A DNA stretch of 64,000 nucleotides from Gracilibacillus salinarum (GCF_022919575.1 NZ_CP095071.1:3482001-3546000), one strand, 5' to 3'; positions 44,024-53,752 are shown, counted from the stretch's first letter. The notes: a model not told the origin generated them from the sequence alone. Program-made: numbers and translations.

Positions 44024-44842
44024 ATGACGAAAGCACCAACAGGTTCCGAGATTTTAAATTCTTTTCAGCACTTTCTTCATTATTATCAGGCAAGTCGATT
44101 AACGTGCGGGATTATTACAGCACGTGCAGATCTTGATCCATCAGCGATAGAAAAGCTAAAGGGTAAGTTGGAAAAACAAGAGCCCGAAACAGCTTTTCAA
44201 ATAAACTATGATACTGAATTAGGTATTGTCGGATTGTTATTAGATGGTTGTGATCTGGCTTATACCCACTTTTATGCATTGTTCGTAAAAGAATTCCTGG
44301 AGCAAGCCAATCAATTAACGGGTCCTGTATTAGTGGGAAGCTTTCCTGAAAACAGTGACGATGCTGAACAAATGCTAGCTTATATGATTGAGGAAATGAC
44401 AGATGCTGATAACGAGGAGAAAGAGATCAAAGTATTTGAAAATATAACAAAAGCAAAAACAGAAATGCGTTCTATCCTTATTGTAGATCCGGATGAAACC
44501 ATCCTTCAGCTCTTGAAGAATTACTTGGAAAGTAAAGAATATGTGGTTCATACCGCGCAAAACGGAAGAGATGGTCTGGATCAATATAAGAAGATACTTC
44601 CTGATTTAGTCATTACAGAAATCAATTTGCCAGCTATAGCAGGCTACCAATTTATCAATGAATTAAAACAGATTGACGAACATTCGAACAGTCACTCCGA
44701 AATTATCGTGTTAACCAATAAGGAGTTGGAAGAAAATATTAAGTTAACCTTTGAATCTGGCGTAGCAGAATATATGACGAAGTCTTTTTCACTTATTGAA
44801 CTCGAAGCACGAATCAAACGACTCGTGAAAGTAATGGGTTAA
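44024..44842 (+). CDS. Pseudo-receiver protein of the polysaccharide operon
   Basis: A 272-residue protein with a novel-looking N-terminal region (about 1-140, GIITARADLDP and VGLLLDGCDLAYTHFYALFV) and a C-terminal receiver domain (about 148-272). The receiver keeps VDPDE (154-158), Thr231 and Lys253 (MTKSFS), but the phosphoacceptor position reads VITEINLP with Glu199 in place of Asp. It therefore probably cannot be phosphorylated and may mimic a permanently active form. There is no DNA-binding domain. Co-transcribed with the synthase (30 bases), it is likely a post-translational regulator of polymer production. This N-terminal domain occurs fused to receivers in related loci as far as I recall, without known function. 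Confidence 0.8.
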   Translation: MTKAPTGSEILNSFQHFLHYYQASRLTCGIITARADLDPSAIEKLKGKLEKQEPETAFQINYDTELGIVGLLLDGCDLAYTHFYALFVKEFLEQANQLTGPVLVGSFPENSDDAEQMLAYMIEEMTDADNEEKEIKVFENITKAKTEMRSILIVDPDETILQLLKNYLESKEYVVHTAQNGRDGLDQYKKILPDLVITEINLPAIAGYQFINELKQIDEHSNSHSEIIVLTNKELEENIKLTFESGVAEYMTKSFSLIELEARIKRLVKVMG

Positions 44843-44877
44843 TCTAATTTAAATTCTATGAAAAGAGGGATATGATT

Positions 44878-46236
44878 ATGGGTTTTTATGAACAATTAAG
44901 CCAAAAAATAGAAATGAAGAAAGCAAATATCGGTGTGATCGGCATGGGATATGTCGGACTGCCACTTGCGGTGGAGATGGTGAAATCAGGTTTTAACGTA
45001 TGCGGCATTGACTTAAGTGAGGAAAAAATTCAATCGTTAAGAAATGGAAAGTCATATATTAACGATATTTCAGATCAGGAATTACAAGAAAGTTTAGATA
45101 CGAATCGTTTCTTTCCAACTAATGAGTATGAGGTAGTGAAGGAGTTAGACGCAATCAGCATTTGTGTTCCTACACCACTCAGTGAAAATCAGGATCCAGA
45201 TACTTCTTACATTTCGAGTGTAATCGAAAGTGTTAAACCATATATGAAGAAAGGGATGCTCGTTACGTTAGAAAGTACGACTTATCCGGGAACAACCGAT
45301 GAGTTGATCCTGAAAGAATTCCAACGCATAGGCTATGAACCTGGGAATGATATTTTCCTTTGCTACTCTCCGGAACGAGTAGATCCTGGAAATGAATCAT
45401 TCCATACCAACAATGTACCGAAAGTAATGGGCGGTATTACAGACAACTGTAATAAGGTCGGTAAGCTGCTTTACAGCAATTATATTGAAAATATTGTACC
45501 TGTATCTTCACCAAAAGTAGCTGAGATGTCTAAACTCTTAGAAAATACGTTCCGTAGTGTCAATATCGCATTTGTAAATGAGATGGCATTAATGTGCGAA
45601 CGCATGGACATCGACGTATGGGAAGTAATTGATGCTGCAGCAACGAAGCCATTTGGATTTATGAAGTTCCAGCCGGGACCGGGAATTGGCGGTCATTGTA
45701 TTCCGCTTGACCCTATGTATCTATCATGGAAAGCGAAGGGCTTCCGTTTCTATAGCAAATTTATCGACTTGGCACAATCGATTAACAATAACATGCCTGA
45801 CGTAGTTACTAGAAAAACATCAGAAGTGTTAAACATTTATGGCAAGTCTATTAATAGCTCTAAGATCCTTATTTTAGGTATGGCTTATAAACCGAATATT
45901 AGTGACCTTCGTGAGTCTCCGGGGTTATATCTGTATGAATTGTATAAAGAGAATGGTGCAAACGTGGACTATTACGATCCGCATGCCCATAGCTTTATTG
46001 ATGAAGATGGTTCGATTGCACACTCCATCACATACAGTAAAGAAGCATTGAAGGACTATGATTGCATGGTATTAGTAACGAACCATAGCGATTTTGATTA
46101 CGATGAACTGGCAAACTTAGATATTCCAATCGTAGATACAAGAAATGCCTTTAAGGATTACCATCAAGCGCATATTCACAAACTAGGTACAACATCAAAA
46201 GTAAATAAAAAACACCAAGAATCTATCGCATTGTAA
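44878..46236 (+). CDS. UDP-N-acetyl-hexosamine 6-dehydrogenase (nucleotide-sugar dehydrogenase)
   Basis: A 452-residue enzyme that oxidises a UDP-sugar at C6 to a uronic acid with two NAD+. The N-terminal Rossmann motif is GVIGMGYVGLP. The catalytic Cys lies in GPGIGGHCIPLDP. VPTPL and ESTTYPGTT are typical of the WbpA/TviB/WecC-like group using UDP-GlcNAc or UDP-ManNAc rather than UDP-glucose. Lack of an adjacent 2-epimerase favours UDP-GlcNAc. ATG 44878 is 7-8 bases after AAGAGGGA. It is the fifth gene of the polysaccharide operon, likely supplying an acidic sugar to the synthase. Confidence 0.88.
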   Translation: MGFYEQLSQKIEMKKANIGVIGMGYVGLPLAVEMVKSGFNVCGIDLSEEKIQSLRNGKSYINDISDQELQESLDTNRFFPTNEYEVVKELDAISICVPTPLSENQDPDTSYISSVIESVKPYMKKGMLVTLESTTYPGTTDELILKEFQRIGYEPGNDIFLCYSPERVDPGNESFHTNNVPKVMGGITDNCNKVGKLLYSNYIENIVPVSSPKVAEMSKLLENTFRSVNIAFVNEMALMCERMDIDVWEVIDAAATKPFGFMKFQPGPGIGGHCIPLDPMYLSWKAKGFRFYSKFIDLAQSINNNMPDVVTRKTSEVLNIYGKSINSSKILILGMAYKPNISDLRESPGLYLYELYKENGANVDYYDPHAHSFIDEDGSIAHSITYSKEALKDYDCMVLVTNHSDFDYDELANLDIPIVDTRNAFKDYHQAHIHKLGTTSKVNKKHQESIAL

Positions 46237-46263
46237 GAGATGACAAAGAGCCTGACAGTCTTG

Positions 46264-46295
46264 GGTACATTGCGTAGACAAAAACGCAGTGTACC
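46264..46295 (+). other. Hairpin upstream of glmS
   Basis: GGTACATTGCG pairs with CGCAGTGTACC (one wobble) around ten bases. No T-run follows. The 158-base leader before glmS lacks room for, and any recognisable core of, the glmS ribozyme. Confidence 0.45.
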
Positions 46296-46394
46296 GGCTG
46301 CTTTCGGCGCTTGATATTCGATAGATACGCAACTTTGATACTTTCTTTCACTATTAATAAACACACACTACAAAGGTAAGGGAGAGGAAATAAC

Positions 46395-48227
46395 ATGTGC
46401 GGAATCATTGGTTATATTGGACAAAAAGACACACAGCAAGTGTTAACGACAGGGCTAAGTAAATTAGAATATCGAGGATATGATTCAGTAGGTATTGCAG
46501 TAGTTAACGGTGAATCCGTTCAAGTAGAAAAGGCGAAAGGCAGATTAGATGTATTGCAGGACAAGCTTGATCAGGCCCCGCTCTCAGGAAATGTAGGGAT
46601 CGGACATACACGCTGGGCAACACATGGTGAACCTTCAAACGAAAACTCTCATCCACATACAGATGGGAACAAAGAATTTGCTGTGGTACATAACGGTATT
46701 ATCGAAAATTACTTAGACATTAAAAGAGAGCTTAAGCAAAAAGGCTATACCTTTATTTCTGAAACCGACTCAGAAGTTATCTCACATCTATTCTCTGATT
46801 TATATGATGGAGACATGCTTTCGACTATTCAAAAAGTCGTTAAACGATTAGAAGGCGCTTATGCATTAGGAATTGTTTCTGAGCATGACCCAGATCGCCT
46901 TTATGCGGTAAGACAGGCAAGCCCGCTTATTATTGGAGCAGGGGATGGAGAAACATTAATCAGTTCAGATATTCCTGCGGTTCTTGAACATACGCGTGAC
47001 ATTTTCATCTTGGAAGATGGCGAAATGGCAGTCTTAACAAAAGATGATGTGACACTTCTTGAGACGGAAACAGGAGTAGAATTGAATCGTGACTTATTCC
47101 GCGCTGACTGGGATATGGAGCAGGCAGAGAAGAATGGCTATGACCATTTTATGCTGAAAGAAATTCATGAACAGCCAACTGCCTTACAAAAAACGATGAC
47201 GGGAAGATTTAATAAAGAACAGAAATCGGTAGAATTTGATGAACTTCAGTGGTCAACTCAACAGGTAGAACAATGGGATAAGATCACGATCGTTGCTTGC
47301 GGTACGGCTTACCATGCTGGTTTGATCGGTAAGCACGTTATCGAGGAACTCACGCGAATCCCTGTTGATGTGGAAGTAGCTTCAGAATTTCGTTATCGCC
47401 GCCCGATTGTCAATGAGAAGACACTTGTTATTGTCGTTAGTCAATCAGGTGAAACGGCAGATACCTTGGCTGCTTTACGTCAAAGCCAGCATTTAGGTGC
47501 TCAAGTGCTTGCTATAACAAATGTAGTCGGTAGTTCCATTGCTCGTGAAGCAGATAAAGTACTCTTAACAATGGCAGGACCAGAAATTGCCGTAGCTTCT
47601 ACAAAGGCTTATACGACACAAGTACTAACTTTCTATCTATTAGGTATCTACCTTGCTGAAAGAAAACAATCCATTTCCAAAGAATATCAAGATCAGCTGC
47701 TTGAATCGATTGCAGAAATTCCAAATAAGATGGAAGAAATTCTGGAGCATTCCAGCAGTATTCGCTGGTATAGTGAATCTATCAAAGATGCTAACAGTGT
47801 ATTCTTCATTGGACGCGGGGTAGATTTCCCAGTTTCTCTAGAAGGTTCATTGAAACTGAAAGAAATTTCTTATATTCATTCAGAGGCATATGCGGCGGGT
47901 GAATTAAAGCATGGAACGCTTGCCTTAATTGAGGAAGGGACACCAATTATAGCACTTATCACACAGGAAGAAGTTAGTGAGAAGATGTTAGGAAATATTA
48001 AAGAAGTGAAAGCACGTGGTGCCCAAGTACTTGGAATAGCTGGTGAAGAAAAGATGAATATTTGGGAGTATGTAGACGAATGCTGTTACATCCCTAATAC
48101 CTTATCGATCATGACTCCGTTATTAACGGTTATTCCGTTACAATTAATTTCTTATTATACATCGCTTGCTCTTGGCAATGATGTGGATAAACCACGTAAT
48201 CTTGCTAAAAGTGTCACGGTTGAATAG
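46395..48227 (+). CDS. glmS: Glutamine-fructose-6-phosphate aminotransferase (isomerizing)
   Basis: The enzyme makes glucosamine-6-phosphate from fructose-6-phosphate and glutamine, the first step to UDP-GlcNAc. Its 610 residues are full length: an N-terminal glutamine amidotransferase domain with Cys2 (MCGIIGYIG), and two SIS isomerase domains with CGTAYHAG, SQSGETADT and the C-terminal AKSVTVE. It is encoded inside the polysaccharide locus, so it is probably a second copy dedicated to polymer precursor supply; whether another glmS exists lies outside the window. No glmS ribozyme is visible upstream, so feedback by GlcN6P at the RNA level is probably absent. Confidence 0.95.
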   Translation: MCGIIGYIGQKDTQQVLTTGLSKLEYRGYDSVGIAVVNGESVQVEKAKGRLDVLQDKLDQAPLSGNVGIGHTRWATHGEPSNENSHPHTDGNKEFAVVHNGIIENYLDIKRELKQKGYTFISETDSEVISHLFSDLYDGDMLSTIQKVVKRLEGAYALGIVSEHDPDRLYAVRQASPLIIGAGDGETLISSDIPAVLEHTRDIFILEDGEMAVLTKDDVTLLETETGVELNRDLFRADWDMEQAEKNGYDHFMLKEIHEQPTALQKTMTGRFNKEQKSVEFDELQWSTQQVEQWDKITIVACGTAYHAGLIGKHVIEELTRIPVDVEVASEFRYRRPIVNEKTLVIVVSQSGETADTLAALRQSQHLGAQVLAITNVVGSSIAREADKVLLTMAGPEIAVASTKAYTTQVLTFYLLGIYLAERKQSISKEYQDQLLESIAEIPNKMEEILEHSSSIRWYSESIKDANSVFFIGRGVDFPVSLEGSLKLKEISYIHSEAYAAGELKHGTLALIEEGTPIIALITQEEVSEKMLGNIKEVKARGAQVLGIAGEEKMNIWEYVDECCYIPNTLSIMTPLLTVIPLQLISYYTSLALGNDVDKPRNLAKSVTVE

Positions 48228-48283
48228 GGTTCTGAATAACCCGAGATCTGTGTGGTCTTAGGGTTTTGGTAAATAAACGTTGT

Positions 48284-48314
48284 GGAAGATGGAGTGGATA
48301 AAGTTCCATCTTCC
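48284..48314 (+). other. Hairpin between glmS and the glmU-like gene
   Basis: GGAAGATGGA pairs perfectly with TCCATCTTCC, followed by TTCTAT. The weak T-run suggests at most a leaky terminator or a stabiliser, so the downstream genes may be read at reduced level. Confidence 0.5.
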
Positions 48315-48349
48315 TTCTATAGATAAAGATGAAGGATGGGGGAGATAAG

Positions 48350-49330
48350 ATGAATCAAACATTTGCTGTTATTTTAGCCGCTGGAAAAGGTACAAGAATG
48401 AAATCTGAATTGCCAAAGGTTCTTCATGATGTTTGTGGTCAATCGATGGTTGAGCATGTAATTGATCGGTTGCAACGTATATCAATGGATCGAATTATTA
48501 CCGTGGTAGGACATCAGTCCGAGTTAATCAAACAACACCTAGGCGAATCGCTTGAGTACGCACATCAAGAAGAGCAGCTTGGTACCGCACATGCAGTGCA
48601 AATGTGCCGTGAAAAACTTCATGATCAGCAAGGTTCAACGCTAATAATTACTGGAGATACCCCTTTAATTACGGAACAAACACTTCAGAAATGTCTGGAA
48701 CATCATCGCCAAACAGAGGCAGCAGCTACTATTTTAACGATGCATCCAGAAGATCCAGCTGGATATGGCAGGATTATCCGAGATGAGCATGGACAAGTGG
48801 TGCGAATTGTAGAGCATAAAGATGCTACAGAAAAAGAACGTGAAGTAAATGAAGTGAATACAGGCATCTTTTGCTTTGATAATCAATTATTATTTAAGGC
48901 GCTTGATCAAGTATCTACTAATAATAAGCAGCAAGAATATTATTTACCGGATGTTATCGAAATTTTGAAAGATCAAGATGAGATCATATCGGCTGCAGCT
49001 GTATATGACATTGAAGAAGGTTTAGGAGTTAACGATACAGAACAACTTGCACATGCAAAGGACATTCTGCAAAAACGAATTATTGACTATCATCAGGCTA
49101 ATGGAGTCACCATTACCGATCCTTCATCCACTTATATCGAGGCGGAGGTGACGATCGGTAAGAATACGGTTATTGAACCTCGAACACAATTAAAAGGCAA
49201 CACGAAAATAGGAGATAACTGCATTGTCGGCCCTGATATCAGACTGTGGAACTATACTTCTATTAATATTCAGAAGCAACAAGATTCTGCTGAAGCGGAT
49301 GACCAGAGTGTCATGTCTTATGTTAAATAA
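48350..49330 (+). CDS. GlmU-like UDP-GlcNAc pyrophosphorylase lacking the acetyltransferase domain
   Basis: A 326-residue protein matching the N-terminal half of GlmU. The uridyltransferase domain is intact: LAAGKGTRMKS, GQLGTAHAV-like EQLGTAHAV, GDTPLIT and NEVNTGIF. The left-handed beta-helix begins (SSTYIEAEVTIGKNTVIEPRTQL) but stops after about three coils at VGPDIRL; the tail WNYTSINIQKQQ looks frayed by small indels, and the catalytic acetyltransferase part is gone (normal GlmU is about 455 residues). It could still form UDP-GlcNAc from GlcNAc-1-P made by the housekeeping GlmU. ATG 48350 follows GGGGGAGA. Confidence 0.85.
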   Translation: MNQTFAVILAAGKGTRMKSELPKVLHDVCGQSMVEHVIDRLQRISMDRIITVVGHQSELIKQHLGESLEYAHQEEQLGTAHAVQMCREKLHDQQGSTLIITGDTPLITEQTLQKCLEHHRQTEAAATILTMHPEDPAGYGRIIRDEHGQVVRIVEHKDATEKEREVNEVNTGIFCFDNQLLFKALDQVSTNNKQQEYYLPDVIEILKDQDEIISAAAVYDIEEGLGVNDTEQLAHAKDILQKRIIDYHQANGVTITDPSSTYIEAEVTIGKNTVIEPRTQLKGNTKIGDNCIVGPDIRLWNYTSINIQKQQDSAEADDQSVMSYVK

Positions 49331-50291
49331 AAATAAACAGCAGAGGTCTTTGCATACAGAAAGATCTTTGAATCAAAGCAGGTTCTATTCTTTCCTATTT
49401 TCGATGAAAGGGTGCTTAGCCATTATCACGCTGATCGCTATCCTATGTTCAGTAGGATTTTACTTCAATCAGAAAAATTATGAGAAAGTAACCTGGATCT
49501 GGGATCTTGAAAAATTGGATGAAAGTCAAGAGGACCTCATTTCATTTGCGAATGATCAGGGCATTAACTTAATTTATTTACATGTTAGTCAAAAGGGATT
49601 TGATAAAGAGAAAATTCAATCCTTTATCAAAAAAGCTGCTGAAGAAGATATTAAAGTGTATGCACTTGGCGGCGATCCATACTGGGCCCTATCGAAAAAC
49701 AGGGATAGCTTAGAACGTTTTGTCTCTAATGTAAAGGATTATAATCGTCATGTTTCTGAAGAGGAGAGATTCCAAGGGATTCATCTCGATATTGAGCCGT
49801 ATTTACTATCGGAGTGGAAGAATGACCAGGATACTGTCATAACCCAATGGCTGGATAATATGAATTATTTGAAACAGCAAGCGAAATCTGATGCCAATCT
49901 CAACATCAGCGGAGATTTCCCATTTTGGATCTACAAAGTGAAAATACCGGGTGAAGAGAGTAATGTTGGAGAATGGATGATTTCTAAACTTGATTCCATC
50001 ACCATCATGGCATATCGAGATTCTGCCGAAGGGAAGAATGGCATTAAATCCATTTCATCGCCACTCATTGAACAAGCCGCCAACCATAATAAATCGGTTG
50101 TAATCGGCGTGAATATGGTCAAAACAGATGAAGGTAGTCACACTACCTTCTACGATACCCATCCTAATGAAATGAATCAGGAATTACATCAACTGGAAAA
50201 CTACTTCGCAGGACATCCAGGCTTTGGTGGAATTGCCGTACATGACTATCGTTCCTGGAAGTCAAATATTAAGAAAAGAGCATACGATTAA
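49320..50291 (+). CDS. Membrane-anchored glycosidase-like protein (single domain)
   Basis: A 323-residue protein with a 30-residue basic cytoplasmic start, one membrane segment (about 31-49) and an extracellular domain of about 265 residues. That domain is homologous to each half of the secreted protein at 37171-38859: WIWDLEKLDES, IKVYALGGDPYWAL, FQGIHLDIEP (Asp157, Glu159), ISGDFPFWIYKVKIPGE and SITIMAYRDSAEG. The acidic pair is kept, so it may be active. The ATG at 49320 overlaps the end of the glmU-like gene by 11 bases; it lacks a clear ribosome site, so coupling is likely (ATG 49404 is an alternative). It is the last gene before a terminator. Confidence 0.75.
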   Translation: MLNKNKQQRSLHTERSLNQSRFYSFLFSMKGCLAIITLIAILCSVGFYFNQKNYEKVTWIWDLEKLDESQEDLISFANDQGINLIYLHVSQKGFDKEKIQSFIKKAAEEDIKVYALGGDPYWALSKNRDSLERFVSNVKDYNRHVSEEERFQGIHLDIEPYLLSEWKNDQDTVITQWLDNMNYLKQQAKSDANLNISGDFPFWIYKVKIPGEESNVGEWMISKLDSITIMAYRDSAEGKNGIKSISSPLIEQAANHNKSVVIGVNMVKTDEGSHTTFYDTHPNEMNQELHQLENYFAGHPGFGGIAVHDYRSWKSNIKKRAYD

Positions 50292-50303
50292 ATATCTATG
50301 CTT

Positions 50304-50346
50304 TCAGAGCCGTTTTCTTCTAATAAAGAAGGAGCGGCTCTTTCTT
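50304..50346 (+). terminator. Terminator of the polysaccharide operon
   Basis: AGAGCCG pairs with CGGCTCT, extended inward by TTCTTC/AAGAAG, and is followed by TTCTTAT. Confidence 0.85.
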
Positions 50347-50970
50347 ATACGAGTGTTACCATGTCGAAATGAATCTTTGCGCGTTCCCCAGTACGATAAC
50401 GAACATTGTTAAGCTGAAAGAATTCCTTAAGATAGGAATTTGCCCTTTCTACAGGCTCTTCTTTGGACTTGCAGCCGCGTTTTTTTGGTTCGGGTTTTGG
50501 CTTTTCTTCTTTCCGTGGTGCTTGATCACTTGCTTCAAAATGGGTTGCGTCGATAGAAACGGTATCATCCATGATAAAGCCTTCTGCGATAGCTTGAAGG
50601 ACAACTTTTTCTTGTTCTTTCTCTAAGATGTTACATTCCTTTAATTTTGTTACAAGTCGAGAATAAGACGCTTCAGACGGTATGTCGTCGGAAACTAGAA
50701 ACCCACAGTTTAACTTAAATGCGATATCATCATGAAGTCGTGTAATAAGATCCTTAACTGTTGGGACGCGTTCAATATATCTCACAAAAGTGGAAATAAT
50801 CATGGCTGCATAGTTTAGCTCTTCTGGCGCACCAAGTCGTGATTTTTTGGTTACTTCACGATAAATTGCATCCAAATCTAACGTTGAAATAATCGCTTCA
50901 TATTTTGGGGTAGGTCCATCTCGTATAATTCTTGGATGCTAAATAAGCTAGGTTGTCGTATAATGGTCAT
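50345..50970 (-). pseudogene. Degraded IS1182-type transposase
   Basis: On the minus strand the start MTIIRQPSLFSIQELYEM (ATG at 50970) is followed by a frameshift near 50905, after which SRLGAPEELNYAAMIISTFVRYIERVP and VSIDATHFEASD match IS1182/DUF772 transposases. At KKRGCKSKEEP the frame jumps straight to the C-terminal VERANSYLKEFFQLNNVRYR, so the central catalytic part is deleted. The remaining 176-codon frame cannot encode a working enzyme. It lies between the glycosidase-like and beta-helix genes, a sign of past insertion in this locus. From 50971 to 51211 I see no gene. Confidence 0.85.
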
Positions 50971-51211
50971 AGGGAGTAATCCTCCAGTCTTTTTGGATGT
51001 TTTAGTCGACTGCCATTATACAGGACTTGGGGAGGTATTTCCTTTTTTATGTTTTAAATCCCTTGGGGTACAAGGGATTGGAATTATGAAATTCATTCAT
51101 TTGAATTGATGAAACAATATTTTAAATTTACCGAGATAAAATATTGCCTAAACGGCTATTTTTATGCTTAAGTATAAAGTGAAAGTTACGAACCTATAAA
51201 GGAATGATGAA

Positions 51212-52633
51212 ATGAAAAAGACGATTCTTTACCTCTTTGCAGCAGCTATTTTATTTGTTTTTGGTTTTAATATAACAGATTCAACACATGATAATGCTAT
51301 ATACGTTGCTATAAACGGAAATGATCAAAATGATGGTACTAAATCAAAACCATTTCGCACACTAAATAAAGCTGCTTCAGAAGCAAGAGCGGGATCGATT
51401 GTCTACATAAAAGAAGGCATCTATAAAGAGAGGCTAGTTGTTAGGTATAGTGGAACAAAATTAAAACCAATCACGTTTAAAGCCTATAATCAAGACAAGG
51501 TTGTTCTTACTGGTGAGGACATAAAGAATGTAGAAGGGGATACGTCCCTTGTTAACATAGATAATAAAAATTATATCACTATTAGTGGACTCATTATTCA
51601 AGATTTAACTTCTAACTTAATGAATGAAACTGTAATAGGGATGTATGTAACAGGCTCAAGCAGCCATATTACGTTAGAAAATAATGTAGTACGAAGAATG
51701 GAAACGCATGCAGAAGATGGGAATGCCCATGGGATTGCTATATACGGAACGGGCCCGATGAAAGATATTGATATTATAAATAATACAATTGAGGATTTAA
51801 AACTCGGATGGAGTGAATCACTCGTTCTTAATGGGAATATCGATGGTTTTAACGTTGACAATAACGTAGTCCGCAGAAATGATAATATCGGTATCGATTT
51901 AATTGGTCATGAGGGTATATCCAATGATACAAAAGCTGACTACGTTCGAAATGGTATTGTTAAAAATAATGAAGTGTATGAAATATCCTCGTACGGTAAT
52001 TCAGCATATGGAGAAGAATATAGTGCCGGTGGGATTTATGTTGATGGTGGGAAAAATATAACGATTGAGAAGAATACTATTTATAATTGTGATATCGGAA
52101 TTGAGGCAACCTCTGAGCATGCAAAACAATATGCTGATAACATTCAAATAACAGACAACATTGTGTATAACAACCACTATACAGGAATATCGATTGGTGG
52201 ATATGATGAAAATCGGGGAGGAACAATAAACTCTTCCATTACAAAAAACATTATCTATCGAAATGATACGAAAGGGCTAGCAGGAGGGCAACTGCTATTA
52301 CAGCATGATATAAAAAACAATGTGATAGAAAAAAATATTCTAACCGCAGGACCATCTCGTATTTTTATCGCCAACTTTTTTACAACGAATCATGATAATG
52401 TACTAACAAGAAATGTCTTTCATAAAGAAAAGGGAAAAACAGGTCTTTGGGTATGGAGGAAAGAAGAATTCACTTCTTTTCAAGATTTCAAACTTGCTTC
52501 AACTAGTAATCCCCAATCTAGTTACTTGGATCCAATGTTTGAAAATGAAACCAACTATGATTTTACATTAAAAAAAGAATCTCCTGCAAAAAATATTATT
52601 GAACCTGAATTATTCATAGAAAGTCTTAGATAA
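51212..52633 (+). CDS. Secreted right-handed parallel beta-helix protein (polysaccharide lyase-like)
   Basis: A 473-residue exported protein: signal peptide (1-20), AIYVAINGNDQNDGTKSKPFRTLNKA (DUF1565-type start of PL/pectate-lyase-like beta helices), then repeated helix turns such as ITLENNVVRRME, IDIINNTIEDL, FNVDNNVVRRN, ITIEKNTIYNC and IQITDNIVYNN. The fold is that of polysaccharide lyases, epimerases and phage depolymerases. In this locus it may cleave or modify the uronate-containing polymer. AAAGGAATGATGA precedes the ATG. It has an independent promoter region and is flanked on both sides by dead transposases. Catalytic residues cannot be picked out. Confidence 0.8.
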   Translation: MKKTILYLFAAAILFVFGFNITDSTHDNAIYVAINGNDQNDGTKSKPFRTLNKAASEARAGSIVYIKEGIYKERLVVRYSGTKLKPITFKAYNQDKVVLTGEDIKNVEGDTSLVNIDNKNYITISGLIIQDLTSNLMNETVIGMYVTGSSSHITLENNVVRRMETHAEDGNAHGIAIYGTGPMKDIDIINNTIEDLKLGWSESLVLNGNIDGFNVDNNVVRRNDNIGIDLIGHEGISNDTKADYVRNGIVKNNEVYEISSYGNSAYGEEYSAGGIYVDGGKNITIEKNTIYNCDIGIEATSEHAKQYADNIQITDNIVYNNHYTGISIGGYDENRGGTINSSITKNIIYRNDTKGLAGGQLLLQHDIKNNVIEKNILTAGPSRIFIANFFTTNHDNVLTRNVFHKEKGKTGLWVWRKEEFTSFQDFKLASTSNPQSSYLDPMFENETNYDFTLKKESPAKNIIEPELFIESLR

Positions 52634-52753
52634 CTTTCAAATGATTATCCACCAAGGGATCAAGCCGAATTGAGTATGCATCAAATAAATGAAAAAAGAA
52701 TCCGTTGCTGATATGGTTAAAGCAACGACAAAATAACCACAGAAAGGATTCTT

Positions 52754-53752
52754 ATGGCTACCTTACCGCAATTAACACTGAATTTCAATCGTAAAATTAA
52801 AGTATCAAATGATGGAGGTTCTCTTTCCTCTGACACGGGCGAATTGGCATTTAGAGAATTCGATGAGAAAATTGGTTTCTCCAAGACATTGGCGCACCAT
52901 CTACATTTGAAAGATGACAGACGTTACTATACACATTCAAATGAAAACTTGTTTCGTCAAAAGATTTATCAATTCATTGCCGGATATTCTGAAGATGATG
53001 CAGTTGATCAATTGACGAATGACCCTGTTTTCACGGAAATCATTGGACCAGATGCGTTGGCTTCTCAACCTAGCCTATCTCGTTTTTATCCGCGATTTGA
53101 TACGGATTCTATGGAACAACTCAATCAAGGCAATCAAGAACTCCTGGATAAAGTACATCAATTCCGAGAGTCAAAAACACTTATTTTTGATTTGGATTCC
53201 ACACACGCTGATACATATGGCGAACAAGATTGTAATGTGTTCAATACTCAATACGGTACGTCGGCTTTCATCCATTGGTTTGTTTCGATGATATAACGGG
53301 CGACTTTATGAAAGCTCAACTTCGACCAGAAAATGTCTATACATCCAATGGAGTTGTAGAGTTTATAAAACCTCTTATCGAACATTACAATGAAAAGTTT
53401 CCAGAGACAATACCGTTTTTACGTGGGTCTAGCGGTTTTGCTGTCCCGCTTTGTATGAATTATATGAAACTGAATCGGTCTATTACGTCATTCGTTTAAA
53501 ATCCAATGCCAATTTGCAGCGACTCGCAGATGATTCATCCTTCCTCTTTGTCCTCCAATGTGACAGAGGCAGAATATTATTACGAGTAGACCGAGTATCA
53601 AGCAAAATCTTGGCCCAAACCAAGAAAAGTGATTATCCAATCTGTTCGTCATGCAGGGGGTTATTTTTCTCGCATGTATTTTTTGTAACAAACTTACAAG
53701 ATACCTTTTCACCAGAAGATATCGTCCGTTCTTACCAGAAAAGAGGGAGGTT
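52754..53752 (+). pseudogene. Degraded IS1380-type transposase
   Basis: The start MATLPQLTLNFNRKIK and FRQKIYQFIAGYSEDDAVDQL, LIFDLDSTHADTYG match IS1380 transposases. The frame breaks near 53250 (continuing as FDDITGDFMKAQLRPENVYTS in another frame) and again near 53450 and 53540, with remnants LYETESVYYVIRLKSNANLQR and ATNLQDTF-like FVTNLQDTFSPEDIVRSYQKRG. The C-terminal third is missing where the WYL remnant begins. It is clearly inactive. Confidence 0.88.

Noticed and set aside
46237..46394. glmS ribozyme before glmS
   Set aside because: The leader is only 158 bases and none of the conserved ribozyme core segments is visible.
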